A stretch of 64,000 nucleotides of DNA from Fictibacillus barbaricus (GCF_014635025.1 NZ_BMCE01000001.1:372001-436000); one strand, 5' to 3'. Shown: positions 17,931 to 28,400, numbered from the stretch's first letter. Made by a program: numbers and translations. The notes: generated by a model from the sequence alone, not told the origin.

Positions 17931-18080
17931 GTTTTTACGGTACGTATTCTTATATCTGTTACGCGTTCGCCCAGGAATAGGAGGTTTTCGCCCAGTTTGC
18001 AGTGATTTTCACCCGTATTCGACAAAGATATGCCCAATTTCCATTCCATTACGCCCACTATGCCCTTGCTTTCGCCCACC
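17931..18080 (+). repeat. 21-bp-phased degenerate repeat array with a 35-bp leader (copy A)
   Basis: Six cores resembling CGCCCA begin at 17968, 17989, 18010, 18031, 18052 and 18073, so each step is exactly 21 bases while the bases between are not conserved. Upstream is a leader (17931-17965) that contains ACGGTACGT, TTCTTATATCTGTTAC and CG. The same leader and core pattern recur in the opposite orientation at 63514-63665. There is no open frame with a ribosome site. From 18081 to the next gene I see nothing further. Confidence 0.8.
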
Positions 18081-18185
18081 ACCATGTAAATGTGGTTTAA
18101 TCTAGGATGATGACTGACCATCTATACGAGCCTAGCATTTTCCTATATCATAAAAATACAAAATATTCTTACTATGGGTGATGGT

Positions 18186-19172
18186 ATGATCCTAAAGCGC
18201 AGTATCTATTTTATCCTTTTTATGGTGTTAGCAATAAATTTCATTTTGATGCTTTTCTTTGGAAAGGAAACGTTCCAGATCAAAGACAAGCCTGTAACTG
18301 CGGTCAAGTATGACTATCATTTTGTGTTAATTTCGGAGGAAGCGGATAATCCATACTGGCGTTTGGTTGAAAAAGGAGCACGTGATGCAGCGAAAATATA
18401 CAATGTTTATGTAGAGTACCTTGGGCCCAATCAAGCGGATAACACAGAACAACTCCAATATATGGATCAGTCTATCGCTGGGAACGTAGACGGATTGATC
18501 ATCCAGGGGGTTAAAAACGAGCGTTTCGACAAACTGGTGAATAAAGCCTTTGAAAAAGGGATTCCCGTTGTAACCGTTGATACCGATGCACCTGAAAGTG
18601 AAAGAGCCGTTTATGTTGGATCTGATAATTACCGCTCTGGAATGCTGGCAGGGGAAGCTTTTATTAAAGATACTCAAGGCGAACAGCTTGTTGGAATTGT
18701 AACAGGGCGATTCGAATCCTCCAGTCAGCAGCTTAGGATCCAAGGATTTAAAGATGCCATCCAACAACATAAGAGAATGAAAATAGTCGCAACAAAAGAA
18801 TCCAAGATAACCAAAAGCGGTGCTGTACAAGCTACCTATGACTTATTGCGGGAACATCCGGATCTAACAGCTTTTTACGGAACGAGTGCTTTAGATGGGA
18901 CAGGCATTGCTCAGGTTGTGAACCAGCTTCAGCTCAATCCCTATATCATTTCTTTTGATATCTTACCTCAAACGATAGAGCTTTTGGAAAATGGTTCAAT
19001 TGATGCGACTGTTGCTCAATATCCCTATCAAATGGGTTACAAGGCGATTGAGATGCTGCTGCATTTGGAGCGTGGTGAGCACCCAGGAGAGCTTCAGTTT
19101 ACGAAAACAAAAATAGTTCGTTCAGAACATACTCCCTCTCATAAAGCACCTATGAAGGGAGCGGGATCATGA
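18186..19172 (+). CDS. Membrane-anchored sugar-binding protein, sensor component of a three-part signalling system
   Basis: A 328-residue periplasmic-binding-protein-like sensor (RbsB/LacI fold) with one N-terminal membrane helix (MILKRSIYFILFMVLAINF) instead of a lipobox. Fold motifs include FVLISEEADNPYWRLVEKGA, GLIIQGV, GIPVVTVDTDAP, VGSDNYRSGMLAGE and a C-terminal DATVAQYPYQMGYKAIE. The GTGAT-containing ribosome site favours ATG 18186 over ATG 18174. The stop overlaps the kinase start as ATGA. The layout matches XylFII-LytS-YesN-type systems, in which the anchored binding protein meets a sugar and signals through the kinase. The sugar is not known. Position suggests it controls the importer at 22211-25353. 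Confidence 0.85.
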   Translation: MILKRSIYFILFMVLAINFILMLFFGKETFQIKDKPVTAVKYDYHFVLISEEADNPYWRLVEKGARDAAKIYNVYVEYLGPNQADNTEQLQYMDQSIAGNVDGLIIQGVKNERFDKLVNKAFEKGIPVVTVDTDAPESERAVYVGSDNYRSGMLAGEAFIKDTQGEQLVGIVTGRFESSSQQLRIQGFKDAIQQHKRMKIVATKESKITKSGAVQATYDLLREHPDLTAFYGTSALDGTGIAQVVNQLQLNPYIISFDILPQTIELLENGSIDATVAQYPYQMGYKAIEMLLHLERGEHPGELQFTKTKIVRSEHTPSHKAPMKGAGS

Positions 19173-20626
19173 AGACGATTCGAAGCAAGCTATTACTCTA
19201 TTTTTTTGTATTCGTCGTTCTTTTTAATGTGGTGTCGATCTCCATCTATTTTAGCAGCCGGTCTTTGTTATTGGAATATGATGCGAGTTTTGAAGAGTTC
19301 TTATTGCTTAACCGAATCTCTCAAAAATCGAATCTCTTATATGAGAAGGCGAATGAATATGTGGTAGAAAAAAATCAGAAGACCATTCTGCAATTCCATG
19401 ACATTCGGCATCAGCTTGAGGATGATGTAGAACAACTGCAGAAAAATGAAGATAGTATGGATGACGTACAGCGCAAAAAATATGTAGAAATGACTAAAAC
19501 GTTTGTTCAAGAGTGTGAAATGACGATTGGCTTTATGCTGCGAGATGACATCGATCAGTACACGAAACATTTACGAGAGGCAAGGAATACAGCTTCGTAT
19601 CTCCAAGAAACAACCCTGTCTCTCATTGATATTGAATTGACAAACTATCAATCTTTCTTCGCTGATATGGAGCAAAGGAATGATTCGTTTAAATGGTTTA
19701 TTCTATTTTTGTTCAATACGACGGTTTTACTCGCTGTTTGTTTTGCCCTTTGGTTTTCAAGGAGCATCAATCGGCCGATTCAAAATCTTTCTAAAGCGGC
19801 TAAGGAGATCGCGAGCGGAAAGCTTAATGGAGCCGAGTTAAGCATTCAGTCCAATGATGAACTAAAGCTGTTAGGGAATACGTTCAATGTGATGCGCGAG
19901 AATATAAGGGAATACATCATCGAGATGGAAAAGAAATCAGAGCTGGACCGGCTCCTGAAGGAATTTGAATTAAAGCATCTCCAAAACCAGATCAACCCTC
20001 ATTTTTTATTTAATACATTGAATACGATCTCAAGGATGGCCTATTTGGAAGATGCCGAGAAAACATCAGCTCTTATTCAGTCGGTTTCTACATTGTTGCG
20101 ATATAGCCTACGAGATTTAAGCAAATCCGTTCCCTTGAGTGAAGAAGTAAAGGTGGTAAAGGATTACTTTTATATTCAGCAAACGCGTTTCTCTGAACGT
20201 ATTACATTTACGATAAACATAGAAGAAAGATGTTTAGATATGGCCATACCGAGTCTCATTCTCCAGCCTTTAGTAGAGAACGCCTTTATCCACGGTGTAG
20301 AAGGGAAAGAAGAAGGCGGTGAAATTGGTCTATCTATTTATGAAAGCGGTAACAGAGTGATGGTCGAGGTCCGAGACAATGGAATCGGTATGACGAATGA
20401 ACAATTACATGCTCTCTTGCATCCATCAGATGGTCCTAAAGAGCAAGGAGAAGAACATGTTGGCCATTCAACAGGTTTAGGCATTCATAATGTCATCAGA
20501 AGACTGCAGCTTTTTTATCAAACGGAGCATGTGGTGGACATCCATTCAGTTGTAAACAAAGGAACTACGGTCACATTAATTCTGCCTTTTAAGGAGGATA
20601 ACCATGAGAGTCATCATTACGGATGA
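19169..20626 (+). CDS. YesM/LytS-type sensor histidine kinase
   Basis: A 485-residue membrane kinase. Helices lie at about residues 8-28 and 175-195, with a coiled-coil-rich external domain between them. A HAMP domain follows (RSINRPIQNLSKAAKEIASG), then a His_kinase domain with the phosphorylated His278 in NPHFLFNTLNTI and an ATPase domain (LVENAFIHG, VEVRDNGIGM, TGLGIHNVIRRL). Such kinases phosphorylate YesN-type regulators in response to carbohydrates. The gene overlaps the binding-protein gene by 4 bases and the regulator gene by 23 bases, so all three are coupled. Confidence 0.92.
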   Translation: MKTIRSKLLLYFFVFVVLFNVVSISIYFSSRSLLLEYDASFEEFLLLNRISQKSNLLYEKANEYVVEKNQKTILQFHDIRHQLEDDVEQLQKNEDSMDDVQRKKYVEMTKTFVQECEMTIGFMLRDDIDQYTKHLREARNTASYLQETTLSLIDIELTNYQSFFADMEQRNDSFKWFILFLFNTTVLLAVCFALWFSRSINRPIQNLSKAAKEIASGKLNGAELSIQSNDELKLLGNTFNVMRENIREYIIEMEKKSELDRLLKEFELKHLQNQINPHFLFNTLNTISRMAYLEDAEKTSALIQSVSTLLRYSLRDLSKSVPLSEEVKVVKDYFYIQQTRFSERITFTINIEERCLDMAIPSLILQPLVENAFIHGVEGKEEGGEIGLSIYESGNRVMVEVRDNGIGMTNEQLHALLHPSDGPKEQGEEHVGHSTGLGIHNVIRRLQLFYQTEHVVDIHSVVNKGTTVTLILPFKEDNHESHHYG

Positions 20627-22022
20627 TGAAATGCTGGAGCGAATCGCGATGAGAAAGTTTTTAAATGAACACTTTAAAGACTTCGAAGTCGTTGGAGAAG
20701 CTTCCAATGGACGGAAGGCTATTGAACTAGCAGAGCAATTGAATCCCGACCTCATGTTTATTGATATTAAGATGCCGGGGATAAGCGGATTAGAAGCGGT
20801 TCAGAGGATTCGAGAGAAAAAGCCTGAGATCAAGTTCATAATCGTTTCAGCTTATGACTCGTTTGACTATGCAAAGAAAGCCATGAAAGAAGGTGTAAAA
20901 GAATATCTCCTAAAACCGAGCAATAGGGAAGAAGCGATGGAAGCGATCACTAGAGTCTCCGAAGAAATTAAAAGAGAGAAGGAAGTCCATCAAAAACAGC
21001 AGGACTCCCTGCATATTGAAAAGGAAAATTTCCTCTTAAAAATTCTTCAGCAAGAAGAGGGTACCATGATAGGGAAGCAGCAAAGGGAACTTTTTCCCCA
21101 TATGAGGTGCGGGTTCTTCTTTGTCATGGAGCTGCTGGAGGGGAATGATGTGAATACACTAAAAAAGCAAGTCGAGCAGTTTTCTCCTTTTTCGAGCATA
21201 ACCGTTTTAAACGGAAATTATGTGGTGTCCCTGTTTGTCAGTACAAAAGAACAGAGCAAGCTGGAGTCTCTTTTACTAGCCAAAAAGCTGCAGTCTGCAT
21301 TTAGAGATCGCCTCTGGATTGGAATCGGTTATTCGTATTCGCTTGTGGACCAGCTTTATAAGTCCTATCATGAGGCATTGCAGACACTGCATGTATTAAA
21401 GAGAAACAAGGGAGTGCCCTATAGTCTACCCCTTCTTAAGGATACGAGGGCAGAGGGTGTAACTGGCGAGGAACTTTTTTTGCAGTTATTTCAAGGAGAT
21501 TTTCAGGCGGCCTGGTCCATCACAAAAGAATGGCTAGATGAGATTGATCACACCGAGCTTTATGTAAGAATTAGAGAAAAGCTGGTTCAAGAGGGGATAT
21601 CTATGCATCATCTCTTTCTTCCTGAAAATCTATCCCAGTGGAGAGGGTTTATTCAAAACATCTGTTTAAAAGTTTCAGAGATCCATCAAGCAAATGACCC
21701 AATTGAGAGAGCTAAAAAGTACATCTATCACAACTACCACGAAACAATTACACTAGAACAAGTCTCGGAAATGGTTAATCTCAGTCCTACTTATTTCACA
21801 AAATTGTTTAGGGAAACAACGAACACCACATTTATTGATTTCTTAACAGAAGTCCGTTTAATAAAAGCGAAGCAGCTGCTGATCGAAAATCAATTAAGTT
21901 TAAAAGAAATCTGCTATATGATCGGTTATAAAGATCCAAATTATTTTAGCCGAGTGTTCAAAAAGCACTTTAATCAATCTCCAAAACAATTTCAAAAACA
22001 ACCCTTTCTCGTAGAAAAATAG
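20604..22022 (+). CDS. YesN-type response regulator with AraC DNA-binding domain
   Basis: A 472-residue regulator with an N-terminal receiver domain (phospho-acceptor Asp54 in FIDIKMPG, conserved Lys104 in YLLKPS), a middle linker domain and a C-terminal AraC pair of helix-turn-helices (LEQVSEMVNLSPTYFTKLF and LKEICYMIGYKDPNYFSRVF). It starts inside the kinase gene after AAGGAGGA. It probably activates the importer operon 190 bases downstream, where a 20-base-spaced direct repeat is present. No terminator with a clear stem lies between this gene and the importer, although ATCCCTTATCAATGAAATAGGGGAT near 22036 can form a hairpin. Confidence 0.92.
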   Translation: MRVIITDDEMLERIAMRKFLNEHFKDFEVVGEASNGRKAIELAEQLNPDLMFIDIKMPGISGLEAVQRIREKKPEIKFIIVSAYDSFDYAKKAMKEGVKEYLLKPSNREEAMEAITRVSEEIKREKEVHQKQQDSLHIEKENFLLKILQQEEGTMIGKQQRELFPHMRCGFFFVMELLEGNDVNTLKKQVEQFSPFSSITVLNGNYVVSLFVSTKEQSKLESLLLAKKLQSAFRDRLWIGIGYSYSLVDQLYKSYHEALQTLHVLKRNKGVPYSLPLLKDTRAEGVTGEELFLQLFQGDFQAAWSITKEWLDEIDHTELYVRIREKLVQEGISMHHLFLPENLSQWRGFIQNICLKVSEIHQANDPIERAKKYIYHNYHETITLEQVSEMVNLSPTYFTKLFRETTNTTFIDFLTEVRLIKAKQLLIENQLSLKEICYMIGYKDPNYFSRVFKKHFNQSPKQFQKQPFLVEK

Positions 22023-22103
22023 GTTCGTTTCTCAAATCCCTTATCAATGAAATAGGGGATTTTTGTTTTGAAATCCAAAATAGCTGCACCTAAAGATAAA
22101 AAA

Positions 22104-22133
22104 GTACAGAAAATCATAAGAATGTGCAGAAAA
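22104..22133 (+). promoter_or_regulatory. Direct repeat, probable YesN-type activator site
   Basis: GTACAGAAAA (22104-22113) recurs as GTGCAGAAAA (22124-22133), 20 bases apart and 30 bases before the -10 box. AraC-type dimers bind direct repeats of about this spacing just upstream of weak -35 regions. Assignment to the regulator at 20604 is inference. Confidence 0.5.
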
Positions 22134-22162
22134 AGAAGCCACTTAAGATCAAGGGAATTTTC

Positions 22163-22188
22163 TATAATGAAATTGTAAACGTTTTCAA
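22163..22188 (+). promoter_or_regulatory. -10 box and CcpA cre site for the sugar importer
   Basis: A perfect TATAAT at 22163-22168 is followed at 22173-22188 by TTGTAAACGTTTTCAA, which matches the Bacillus cre consensus WTGNAANCGNWNNCAW at every fixed position. A cre placed over the start point represses transcription when glucose is present. The -35 region is poor, consistent with need for an activator. Confidence 0.85.
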
Positions 22189-22210
22189 AACAAAATGAGG
22201 GGGATACACG

Positions 22211-23491
22211 TTGAAAAAGAGTATTTGGGTATCTATTGTTTTGATTTGTTCCTTAGTACTGTCTGCCTGCAGCAGTTCAAGCTCTGGCAATGGTGACGGA
22301 GGAGACAAAAAGGGCTCGGACAAACTAGAGATCTTTAGCTGGTGGACCGGAGCTGGAGAAGAAGATGGATTAAAAGCTTTAATTAAATTATTTGAAGATA
22401 AGTATCCGGATGTACCGATTGAAAATGCTGCTGTAGCAGGCGGTGCGGGTACAAATGCAAAAGCCGTTTTGGCGAGCCGGATGCAAGGAAATGATCCTCC
22501 TGCCACGTTTCAGGTTCACGGCGGTGCCGAACTCAATGAAGGCTGGGTAGCCGCTGATAAGATGGAGACTCTTAACGACCTCTATGAGAAAGAAGGATGG
22601 AATGATAAGTTTCCAAAAGATCTCATCGACATGGTGAGCAAGGATGGAAACATCTACTCAGTGCCAGTTAACATCCATAGAGGAAATGTTCTGTGGTACA
22701 ACAAAAAAATCTTTGAAGAGAACGGCTTAGAGGCTCCAACGACATTTGATGCGTTCTTCGAGGCTGCCGAGAAACTTAAGGCAAAAGGAATTACTCCATT
22801 AGCGCTTGGAGATAAAGAGCCATGGACGGCTACACACTTATTTGAAACCGTATTGCTTGGCAAATTGGGGACAGAAGACTATGGAAAGCTTTGGACGGGC
22901 GAGCTTTCGTTCGATGATGCAAAAGTGAAGGATGCGGTTGATACCTTTAAAAAGATGCTGGGCTACATCAATGAAGATCACAGCTCACGCAACTGGCAGG
23001 ATGCGTCACAATTAGTAGCAAATGGTGAAGCGGCGATGAACGTGATGGGTGACTGGGCAAAAGGTTACTTTGTCAATGACTTAAAACTAAAAGTAAACGA
23101 AGACTTTGGCTATGTTCCTACACCTGAAACAGAAGGGCAGTTCATGGTTATCACCGATACATTCGGGCTCCCAAAAGGAGTCAGCAATGCGGATGATGTG
23201 AAGAAATTCCTGGCGGTTCTGGGATCTGTGGAAGGACAGGATGCGTTCAACCCGTTGAAAGGCTCCATTCCAGCCCGTATCGATGCAGATGTGTCAAAGT
23301 ATGATCAGTATGGAAAAGATACCATTGAAGATTTTAAAGAAGCAAAGCTGGCGGCAAGTTTAGCACACGGTTCAGCGGCTTCAGAAGGTTTCTTAACAAA
23401 GGTTAATCAGGCTGTAAATATCTTTGTTACACAGAAAGATGCCAAGCAGTTCGTGGATAGCCTGAAATCAGCAGCATCTGAACTGAAGTAA
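22211..23491 (+). CDS. Sugar ABC transporter substrate-binding lipoprotein
   Basis: A 426-residue extracellular solute-binding protein (family 1, CUT1 class). The lipobox LVLSAC puts the lipidated Cys at residue 20. Typical motifs are EIFSWWTGAGEEDGL, FQVHGGAEL and GEAAMNVMGDWAKGYF. The TTG start follows GAGGGGG. It feeds the two permeases downstream. No ATPase gene is present, so a shared MsmX-type ATPase elsewhere is likely. Relatives bind oligosaccharides or hexose-containing glycans. With the GH92 and Leloir genes downstream, mannosyl or galactosyl sugars are possible ligands. Confidence 0.9.
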   Translation: MKKSIWVSIVLICSLVLSACSSSSSGNGDGGDKKGSDKLEIFSWWTGAGEEDGLKALIKLFEDKYPDVPIENAAVAGGAGTNAKAVLASRMQGNDPPATFQVHGGAELNEGWVAADKMETLNDLYEKEGWNDKFPKDLIDMVSKDGNIYSVPVNIHRGNVLWYNKKIFEENGLEAPTTFDAFFEAAEKLKAKGITPLALGDKEPWTATHLFETVLLGKLGTEDYGKLWTGELSFDDAKVKDAVDTFKKMLGYINEDHSSRNWQDASQLVANGEAAMNVMGDWAKGYFVNDLKLKVNEDFGYVPTPETEGQFMVITDTFGLPKGVSNADDVKKFLAVLGSVEGQDAFNPLKGSIPARIDADVSKYDQYGKDTIEDFKEAKLAASLAHGSAASEGFLTKVNQAVNIFVTQKDAKQFVDSLKSAASELK

Positions 23492-23496
23492 CCACG

Positions 23497-23535
23497 GAAA
23501 AAGAGGTCGAGATCACTCTCTTCCTCTTTTCTTTT
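23497..23535 (+). promoter_or_regulatory. Intercistronic hairpin between binding protein and permease genes
   Basis: GAAAAAGAGG (23497-23506) pairs with CCTCTTTTC (23523-23531), followed by TTTTA. Such hairpins commonly stabilise or partly terminate the message after the binding-protein gene, giving more binding protein than permease. Confidence 0.6.
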
Positions 23536-23557
23536 ATACGTCAAAGGAGGCTAAGAG

Positions 23558-24532
23558 ATGGAGCCGGTTATAGTCAAAAACACCAAAACGGTGAAGTCAC
23601 CTGTCAAAACCATGAAAAAAAGGATGTTGTCCAGTGACCAGCTGCTTGCCATTGGTTTCTTGCTGCCTTCCCTTCTTTTAATTGCTGTATTTGTTTATGG
23701 CTTTATCAGCTGGACGGGTTATGTATCGCTTAGCAACTGGAACTCTCTTGTACCTGATTTTTCGTTTGCAGGGCTGAAGAACTATGATTTTTTATTTTCC
23801 GATTTTCGTTTCCAGGCAGATTTGCGCAATACGGCTGTGTTCACGGTCCTTTTTATTGGAGCCATCATTATTTTCGGCCAGTTCCTTGCTGTTTTATTGG
23901 ATCAGAAAATAAGAGCCGAGTCTTTATTCCGCAATATCTTCTTTTTTCCGATGGCCTTATCTTTTGTTGTTACCGGAGTCGTTTGGCAATGGCTATTGAA
24001 TCCTTCAACAGGAGTAAACCTGTTCTTGAGTAAGATCGGATTGGAATCCATGTGGTACACAGATACAAACATCCTGGCAGGCTTTAAATGGGGCAAAATT
24101 GAATTTGGGGTGCCTGTCGCGATTACGGCCGTCGTCATTGCGGCAGTCTGGCAGATGACAGGGTTTGCGGTGGCTATGTATCTGGCAGGTCTGAGAGGGA
24201 TTCCAGATGAGGTGAGAGAGGCTGCGAGGATGGACGGGGCTACTGAGTTTCAGATCTATCGAAAAGTCATCATCCCGCTGCTTCGTCCGATTACGGTAAG
24301 TGTCGTTATCATCATGGCGCATATTTCACTGAAGATTTTTGACTTGATCTATGCGATGACTGGGCCGGGAGCGAATTTTGTGACAGATGTTCCCGGGGTG
24401 TACATGTTCGAAGCCACATTCCGCGGAAACTATTATGCGAATGGGGCAGCAATCGCGGTTATCATGCTGCTATCCGTTGCCGTTTTTATTGTCCCTTACC
24501 TCATTTTTAGCAGAAGAAAGGCGGAATCGTAA
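23558..24532 (+). CDS. Sugar ABC transporter permease (MalF/MsmF type)
   Basis: A 324-residue inner-membrane permease with about six helices and a binding-protein-dependent transport domain. The EAA loop that contacts the ATPase is visible (EVREAARMDGATEFQIYRKV near residue 220). The start has AAAGGAGG upstream. Its stop and the next start share one base (TAATG). It pairs with the downstream permease to form the channel. Confidence 0.93.
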   Translation: MEPVIVKNTKTVKSPVKTMKKRMLSSDQLLAIGFLLPSLLLIAVFVYGFISWTGYVSLSNWNSLVPDFSFAGLKNYDFLFSDFRFQADLRNTAVFTVLFIGAIIIFGQFLAVLLDQKIRAESLFRNIFFFPMALSFVVTGVVWQWLLNPSTGVNLFLSKIGLESMWYTDTNILAGFKWGKIEFGVPVAITAVVIAAVWQMTGFAVAMYLAGLRGIPDEVREAARMDGATEFQIYRKVIIPLLRPITVSVVIIMAHISLKIFDLIYAMTGPGANFVTDVPGVYMFEATFRGNYYANGAAIAVIMLLSVAVFIVPYLIFSRRKAES

Positions 24533-25353
24533 TGGCCCTTAGAACCTTAACAAAACCTCTTCTCTACCTCCTATTGGTCGGATTAAGCCTTTTATTTCTT
24601 ATGCCTGTATACGTCATGCTGGTGACAAGCTTGAAGCCGCTTGACCAAGTTACCTTGAGTGAGATGTGGAAGCTTCCTGGAACCATTGATGTCAGCAGTT
24701 ATGTGACAGCTTTTGAAAGGTTGGCACCTAACCTAATGAATTCTTTCTATCTCGTTATCCCGGCAACACTCTTATCCGCGTTGCTCGGCTCATTAAACGG
24801 CTACGTGCTGTCGAAATGGAGATTTAAAGGATCCGAAACGCTTTTCACGGTCATTTTGTTTGGGATGTTCATCCCTTACCAGAGTATCTTAATCCCGCTG
24901 ATCCAATTTTTGCGTGAGATCGGTTTGTATAACACGATTCCAGGTCTGATCTTTGTCCACGTCGTGTATGGAATACCGATAACGACACTCATGTTCCGTA
25001 ACTTTTATGCGAGTATTCCGGATGAGATGATCGAGTCGGCTAAGATTGACGGAGCCGGATTCTTAAGGATTTTCCGCCACATCATGATCCCTTTGTCGAT
25101 CACTGGTTTTGTCGTCGTGGCCATCTGGCAATTCACAAACATCTGGAACGAATTCTTATTTGCCGTAACCATTACTACGTCTGACCAGCAGCCGATTATG
25201 GTGGCTCTTCAAAATCTTTCAGGCAGCCAGATCGTTCAATGGAACGTACAAATGGCAGGTGCTCTTCTTGCCGCTTTACCGACCCTGCTCGTCTATATCT
25301 TCTTAGGCAAATTCTTTGTAAAAGGTTTATTAGCTGGTTCTGTGAAAGGGTGA
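24532..25353 (+). CDS. Sugar ABC transporter permease (MalG/MsmG type)
   Basis: A 273-residue permease with six helices and the EAA loop EMIESAKIDGAGFLRIFRHI, ending in the common GLLAGSVKG. It is the second half of the CUT1 channel. Usual length for the class. The next 112 bases before the GH92 gene hold no terminator, so GH92 is probably in the same operon. Confidence 0.93.
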   Translation: MALRTLTKPLLYLLLVGLSLLFLMPVYVMLVTSLKPLDQVTLSEMWKLPGTIDVSSYVTAFERLAPNLMNSFYLVIPATLLSALLGSLNGYVLSKWRFKGSETLFTVILFGMFIPYQSILIPLIQFLREIGLYNTIPGLIFVHVVYGIPITTLMFRNFYASIPDEMIESAKIDGAGFLRIFRHIMIPLSITGFVVVAIWQFTNIWNEFLFAVTITTSDQQPIMVALQNLSGSQIVQWNVQMAGALLAALPTLLVYIFLGKFFVKGLLAGSVKG

Positions 25354-25465
25354 GGTTAATATGATTAAAAAAATTTAGGGAGGTGACAACGGGGGAACTC
25401 ACATACCAAATGGATTCTTTTCTAAGTGCCACTTGAAAAAATTATATTTTGGAGGTGCCAGCACA

Positions 25466-28400
25466 TTGAAAAAAAGACACACATTAAAATCACTAAATAT
25501 GGGTATATGCACAGTTTTTTTAGTAGGAAGTTTGTATGTTCCGTCATCCATGAATACCGTAACGGCGGAAGAAAATCAACAAACAGACTTTTTTACCTCT
25601 TTTGAAAAGGATCAAGCAAGCCCAACTTGGCAGAATAGCGTAGAAACGGATGCGGAAGGAAAAAAGATGACATCAGGCATTGATGGAAACATACCTTTTC
25701 AGGGCATCCAAGGTGACATCACCCATAAGGTCGTACAAATTACGGCAAGCGCAAATAATCCTCCAAATGAGATCGATCAAAAATTAATTGATAAAGATGT
25801 AAATACGAAATGGCTTGCTTTTGAAAATACAGGCTGGATTGAACTTAAACTTTCAGAACCTGAAGCAGTCGTGAAGTATGCCTTAACGTCTGCGAATGAC
25901 TTTGACGGCCGTGATCCAAAAGAATGGTCATTATCAGGTTCAAACGACGGGAAAAACTGGACAAAGATGGATGAAAGAGCGAATGAAGATTTTAGTAAGC
26001 GCTTCCAGCGTAATTTGTATGAGTTGGAGAATGAGACTAAATATTTGTACTACCGGTTTGATATTACAAAAAATGCTGGTGATAACATTACTCAGCTGGC
26101 AGAGATCGCTTTGTCTAACGGAATCGATGTTCCACCGCCGCCGCCTGCTGATATGAAGTCTCATATCGTTGAAGGACCAACTAATTCCTATACAGCTAAA
26201 ACAAAAGTAGGCTGGACGGGGTTAAAGGCATTCGAATATTCAGGATCACATCTTTCAGAAGACAGAGCCTATTCCTACAATAAAATATATGATGTGAATA
26301 TTAAAGTAACGCCGGATACAGAACTTTCTTATTTTATTCATCCTGAGTTTACCGATACGGAGCATAATGATTATTCAAGTACATATGCTTCCGTCGACCT
26401 GGCGTTCTCTGATGGGACGTATCTGCATGATCTGGATGCAGTGGATCAGCACGGTATCAAGGTAAACCCTCAGGATCAAGGGAAGTCCGAAACTCTGTCA
26501 GTGAATCAATGGAATTACAAACAATCTTCTATCGGACAAGTAGCGGCTGGAAAAACGATTGAACGAATTCTTGTTGCGTACGACAATCCGGATGGACCAT
26601 CCACTTTTAGAGGGTCTATTGATGATATTAAGATTGAAGGAAATCCGGTTCAAAGAACATATTCAAATCCTTCAGACTATGTCAATATTCTCAGAGGAAC
26701 ACAATCTAACGGAACTTTTTCAAGAGGAAACAATTTTCCGGCAGTAGCGGTTCCGCATGGATTTAATTTTTGGACGCCTGTTACGAATGCAGGTTCCACA
26801 AGCTGGCTCTATAGCTATAACCAAAACAATAATAAAGACAATTTGCCGCAGCTTCAGGCATTTTCGATCAGCCATGAGCCAAGCCCTTGGATGGGTGATC
26901 GGCAAACCTTCCAAGTCATGCCGTCCGAATCAAAGGAAACCGTGCCAAGCGCCAACCGTGAAAAAAGAGCATTGCCGTTCAAACATTCAAATGAAGTGGC
27001 AAAGGCCCATTACTACAGTGTAAAGTTTGAAAACGGCATACAAACGGAAATGACTCCTACCGATCACGCAGCCATGTTCCGGTTTACTTTCAAAGGCGAC
27101 ACATCCAACCTTATTTTTGACAACATAAATAATCAAGGCGGTCTGACGCTGGATAAAGAAAATGGAACCATATCCGGATACTCTGATGTGAAGAGTGGTC
27201 TATCAACTGGCGCTACGAGGATGTTCGTTTATGCAGAATTTGACCATCCGATTGTCGCCGGAGGAAAATTAACAGGCGAAGGCAGAGATAATGTGTCTGG
27301 GTATTTGCGTTTTGACACAAGCAAAGAGAGTGATAGGCAAGTAACGATGAAAATCGCCACGTCGTTTATCAGTGTTGATCAGGCTAAGAAAAATTTGCAC
27401 CAGGAAATCAAACCTTCTGACACGTTTGAGACCATTAAAGAGAAAGCTCAAAAGCAGTGGGATGAAAAGCTTGGAATCATTGAAGTGGAAGGCGCAAATG
27501 AAGATAAGCTGGTTACTTTATATTCGAATATGTACCGATTATTTTTATATCCGAATTCAGGATTTGAAAACGTCGGAACTGTTGAAAAGCCAGAGTATAA
27601 GTATGCGAGTCCGTTTTCTGCAGCTGCCGGACAGAATTCAACTACTGAAACGGGTGCCAAGATCGTGGACGGTAAAACGTATGTAAATAACGGATTTTGG
27701 GATACGTACCGAACGTCCTGGCCGGCTTATACGCTCCTTACTCCGACCATGACAGGAGAAATGATCGATGGGTTCGTCCAGCAGTATAAAGACGGCGGGT
27801 GGATCTCGAGGTGGTCTTCACCTGGTTATGCCAACCTGATGGTAGGAACAAGCTCTGACATCGCTTTTGCAGATGCTTATCTGAAAGGGGTAACGAATTT
27901 TGATGTTGAAAGCTTTTACCAATCCGCTGTTAAAAATGCAGCCGTTGTGTCTCCAGACGCAGGAACGGGAAGAAAAGGGATGAACACCTCCGTTTTTGAC
28001 GGATTTACGAATGACTCAACAGGTGAAGGCATGTCATGGGCAATGGACGGCTATATTAACGATTACGGTATTGCTAATATTGCCAAAGAGCTTGCGAAAA
28101 ATGGAGATACATCAGATCCTTATCTGCCAAACTATAAAGATGACTATCAATATTACGTGAATCGGGCTAAAAACTATATCAACATGTTCAATCCTGAAGT
28201 AGGCTTTTTTATGGGAAGAAAGGCCTCTGGAGAATGGCGTTCGTCGGCAGAAGAATATGATCCGCGTGAATGGGGCGGTGATTATACGGAAACGAATGCA
28301 TGGAATATGGCGTTTCACGCTCCGCAGGATGGACAGGGATTGGCCAACCTTTATGGAGGAAGAGAAGGACTGGCTGATAAACTCGATCAATTCTTCAGTA

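Noticed and set aside
17931-18080. CRISPR array
   Set aside because: Spacing is regular, but the conserved core is only about six bases and there is no 24-36-base repeat and no cas gene nearby.
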